Made by a program: the position numbers and the translations under genes. Shown here in pieces: positions 38,275-38,839 of a stretch of DNA of 38,839 nucleotides. This stretch comes from a virus: the IMG/VR virus record IMGVR_UViG_3300050821_019977, positions 1-38,839 of that record. One strand, 5' to 3'. Position 1 is the stretch's first letter. The number at the start of each line of letters is the position of its first letter. The notes beneath the pieces were generated by a model, which did no database searches, was not told the origin of the DNA, and worked only from the letters and a program-made list of their open reading frames with translations.

Positions 38275-38429
38275 CAATATTTTTTCTTTTTCTTCATTGG
38301 TATCTTTGCCCCAGATTCCCTTGCTTTACTAAGAGCAATAGCAATAGCTTGCTTCTTAGGATGTGTTTTGGATTCTTCTTTAATATTTTCTCCAATAACT
38401 TTCTTGCTTGTACCACGTTTTAGGGGCAT
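38274..38429 (-). CDS. DUF6496-like small basic protein (51 aa)
   Basis: ATG 38429, with AGGAT upstream, 4 bases after the scaffold-like stop. The chain KRGTSKKVIGENIKEE, then SKTHPKKQAIAIALSKAR, fits the pattern of DUF6496-type proteins as recalled: basic, KKQAxAIALxKAR. It ends in a Lys-rich tail. It is coupled to the downstream zinc-knuckle gene. Nucleic-acid binding is plausible but unproven. Confidence 0.65.
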   Translation of the reverse strand: MPLKRGTSKKVIGENIKEESKTHPKKQAIAIALSKARESGAKIPMKKKKKY

Positions 38430-38432
38430 AAT

Positions 38433-38839
38433 TTATCCTAATCTTAATCTTGATTTAAGTTCTTGTAATTTGTTATATGCTTGCTTTTGCCCAGATTTAC
38501 TAAAATCACCTTGTGTAGAATAGGGTGCTGTACCTACTCCAGAGGGCTGATAATAAGGTCCTCTACGATTTGAGTCTATCTTTTCTTGTATAGATACTTG
38601 TTTTGTTTCAGGATTATGTAAACCTAACGCTTTGATATTCTTGTAAACCAGTTTTTGTCTTTCAAAACCCTCTGGCATTTCTAAAATAGATTCAGCTAAT
38701 TCTGGATCTTTTGCAGCAAATTTATCTGCATGTTGCAAAATTTCATAGAAATCTGGATTATTCTTTATCCAATTATTCTTTCTTTCATCTTTGAGAGCGA
38801 TCTGAACGGCTTTTTGAATCTCACTTTGAGTTTGCTGCA
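38433..38839 (-). CDS. Scaffold-like protein, C-terminal part (rest of the gene at 363-1)
   Basis: The frame is open from the window end. Its unique part, 38741 to 38433, encodes residues 122-223: ILQHADKFAAKDPELAESIL, EMPEGFERQKLVYKNIKALG, and ending QAYNKLQELKSRLRLG. It follows the 121 residues read from 363 to 1. A polar linker (around residues 175-200) precedes a basic helical end, as in scaffolding proteins that contact the shell through a C-terminal helix. It lies about 4.6 kb upstream of the capsid gene on the same strand. Scaffold role is inferred. Confidence 0.6.
   Translation of the reverse strand, partial: QQTQSEIQKAVQIALKDERKNNWIKNNPDFYEILQHADKFAAKDPELAESILEMPEGFERQKLVYKNIKALGLHNPETKQVSIQEKIDSNRRGPYYQPSGVGTAPYSTQGDFSKSGQKQAYNKLQELKSRLRLG
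38742..38839. repeat. 98-bp terminal direct repeat (right copy)
   Basis: Identical to bases 1-98. The repeat allows the scaffold-like gene to be rebuilt across the join without a frameshift, evidence that the window is one full circle of 38,741 bp. Confidence 0.95.

Noticed and set aside
38188-38523. Plus-strand frames of 111 and 71 residues
   Set aside because: They cover the antisense of three coupled minus-strand genes with good starts and metal-site spacing.

Overview
The window is a complete, circularly assembled genome of a small tailed phage of podovirus-like layout. Bases 1-98 are repeated exactly at 38742-38839, and one reading frame runs unbroken across the join, so the unique length is 38,741 bp. 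Coding density is high, the DNA is clearly AT-rich (estimated by eye at about one third G+C), and starts are mostly preceded by AGGAG-type ribosome sites. The host cannot be read from the sequence; an AT-rich bacterium is all that can be said.

Minus-strand structural block (reading from high to low coordinates, through the join). Major capsid of N4-gp56 type (33855-32881), two capsid- or tail-associated proteins with FCCH-like beta repeats, a conserved unknown, a head-tail adaptor-like protein, a small tail protein, a 1123-residue tail hub/nozzle candidate, a conserved unknown, three ejection-type internal virion proteins (24600-21016), then a receptor-binding block: an 863-residue Gly/Thr/Ala solenoid, three small partners, a beta-helix protein and a lectin-like protein (19494-13489). 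The scaffold-like gene crosses the join (363-1 and 38741-38433), and the other head genes lie below it: three small conserved proteins, portal (3968-1836), large terminase (5357-4059) and small terminase (6209-5712).

Early and regulatory region. Around 10.6 kb a Cro/C1-like repressor faces a plus-strand recombination operon across two divergent sigma70-like promoters and a perfect operator-like palindrome. The plus operon holds two small unknowns, a RecT-like annealase and a YqaJ exonuclease, and ends at a strong terminator. The repressor operon holds five small proteins. It is followed by a replication-initiator-like gene carrying eight TKGGCCC iterons (the probable origin) and a SpoVG-like gene.

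Plus-strand accessory cassettes sit inside the minus-strand blocks: (a) 6.3-7.0 kb and 19.6-21.0 kb, families of single-TM plus coiled-coil mini-proteins, each next to a ribbon-helix-helix protein; two more relatives flank the exonuclease gene; (b) 34.1-36.05 kb, a RadD-like SF2 helicase, a tyrosine-integrase N-terminal half with no catalytic domain, and a tRNA-Asn. A minus-strand set of very small zinc-ribbon genes, mostly joined by ATGA/TGATG overlaps, and a collagen-like protein occupy 36.07-38.43 kb.

Most unusual points: nine TM/coiled-coil mini-proteins in an otherwise compact phage, a portal gene whose only well-placed start is ACG, a 17-bp palindrome present once in each orientation around the exonuclease operon, and the catalytic-domain-less integrase beside a tRNA. 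No endolysin, DNA polymerase or complete integrase is recognisable.
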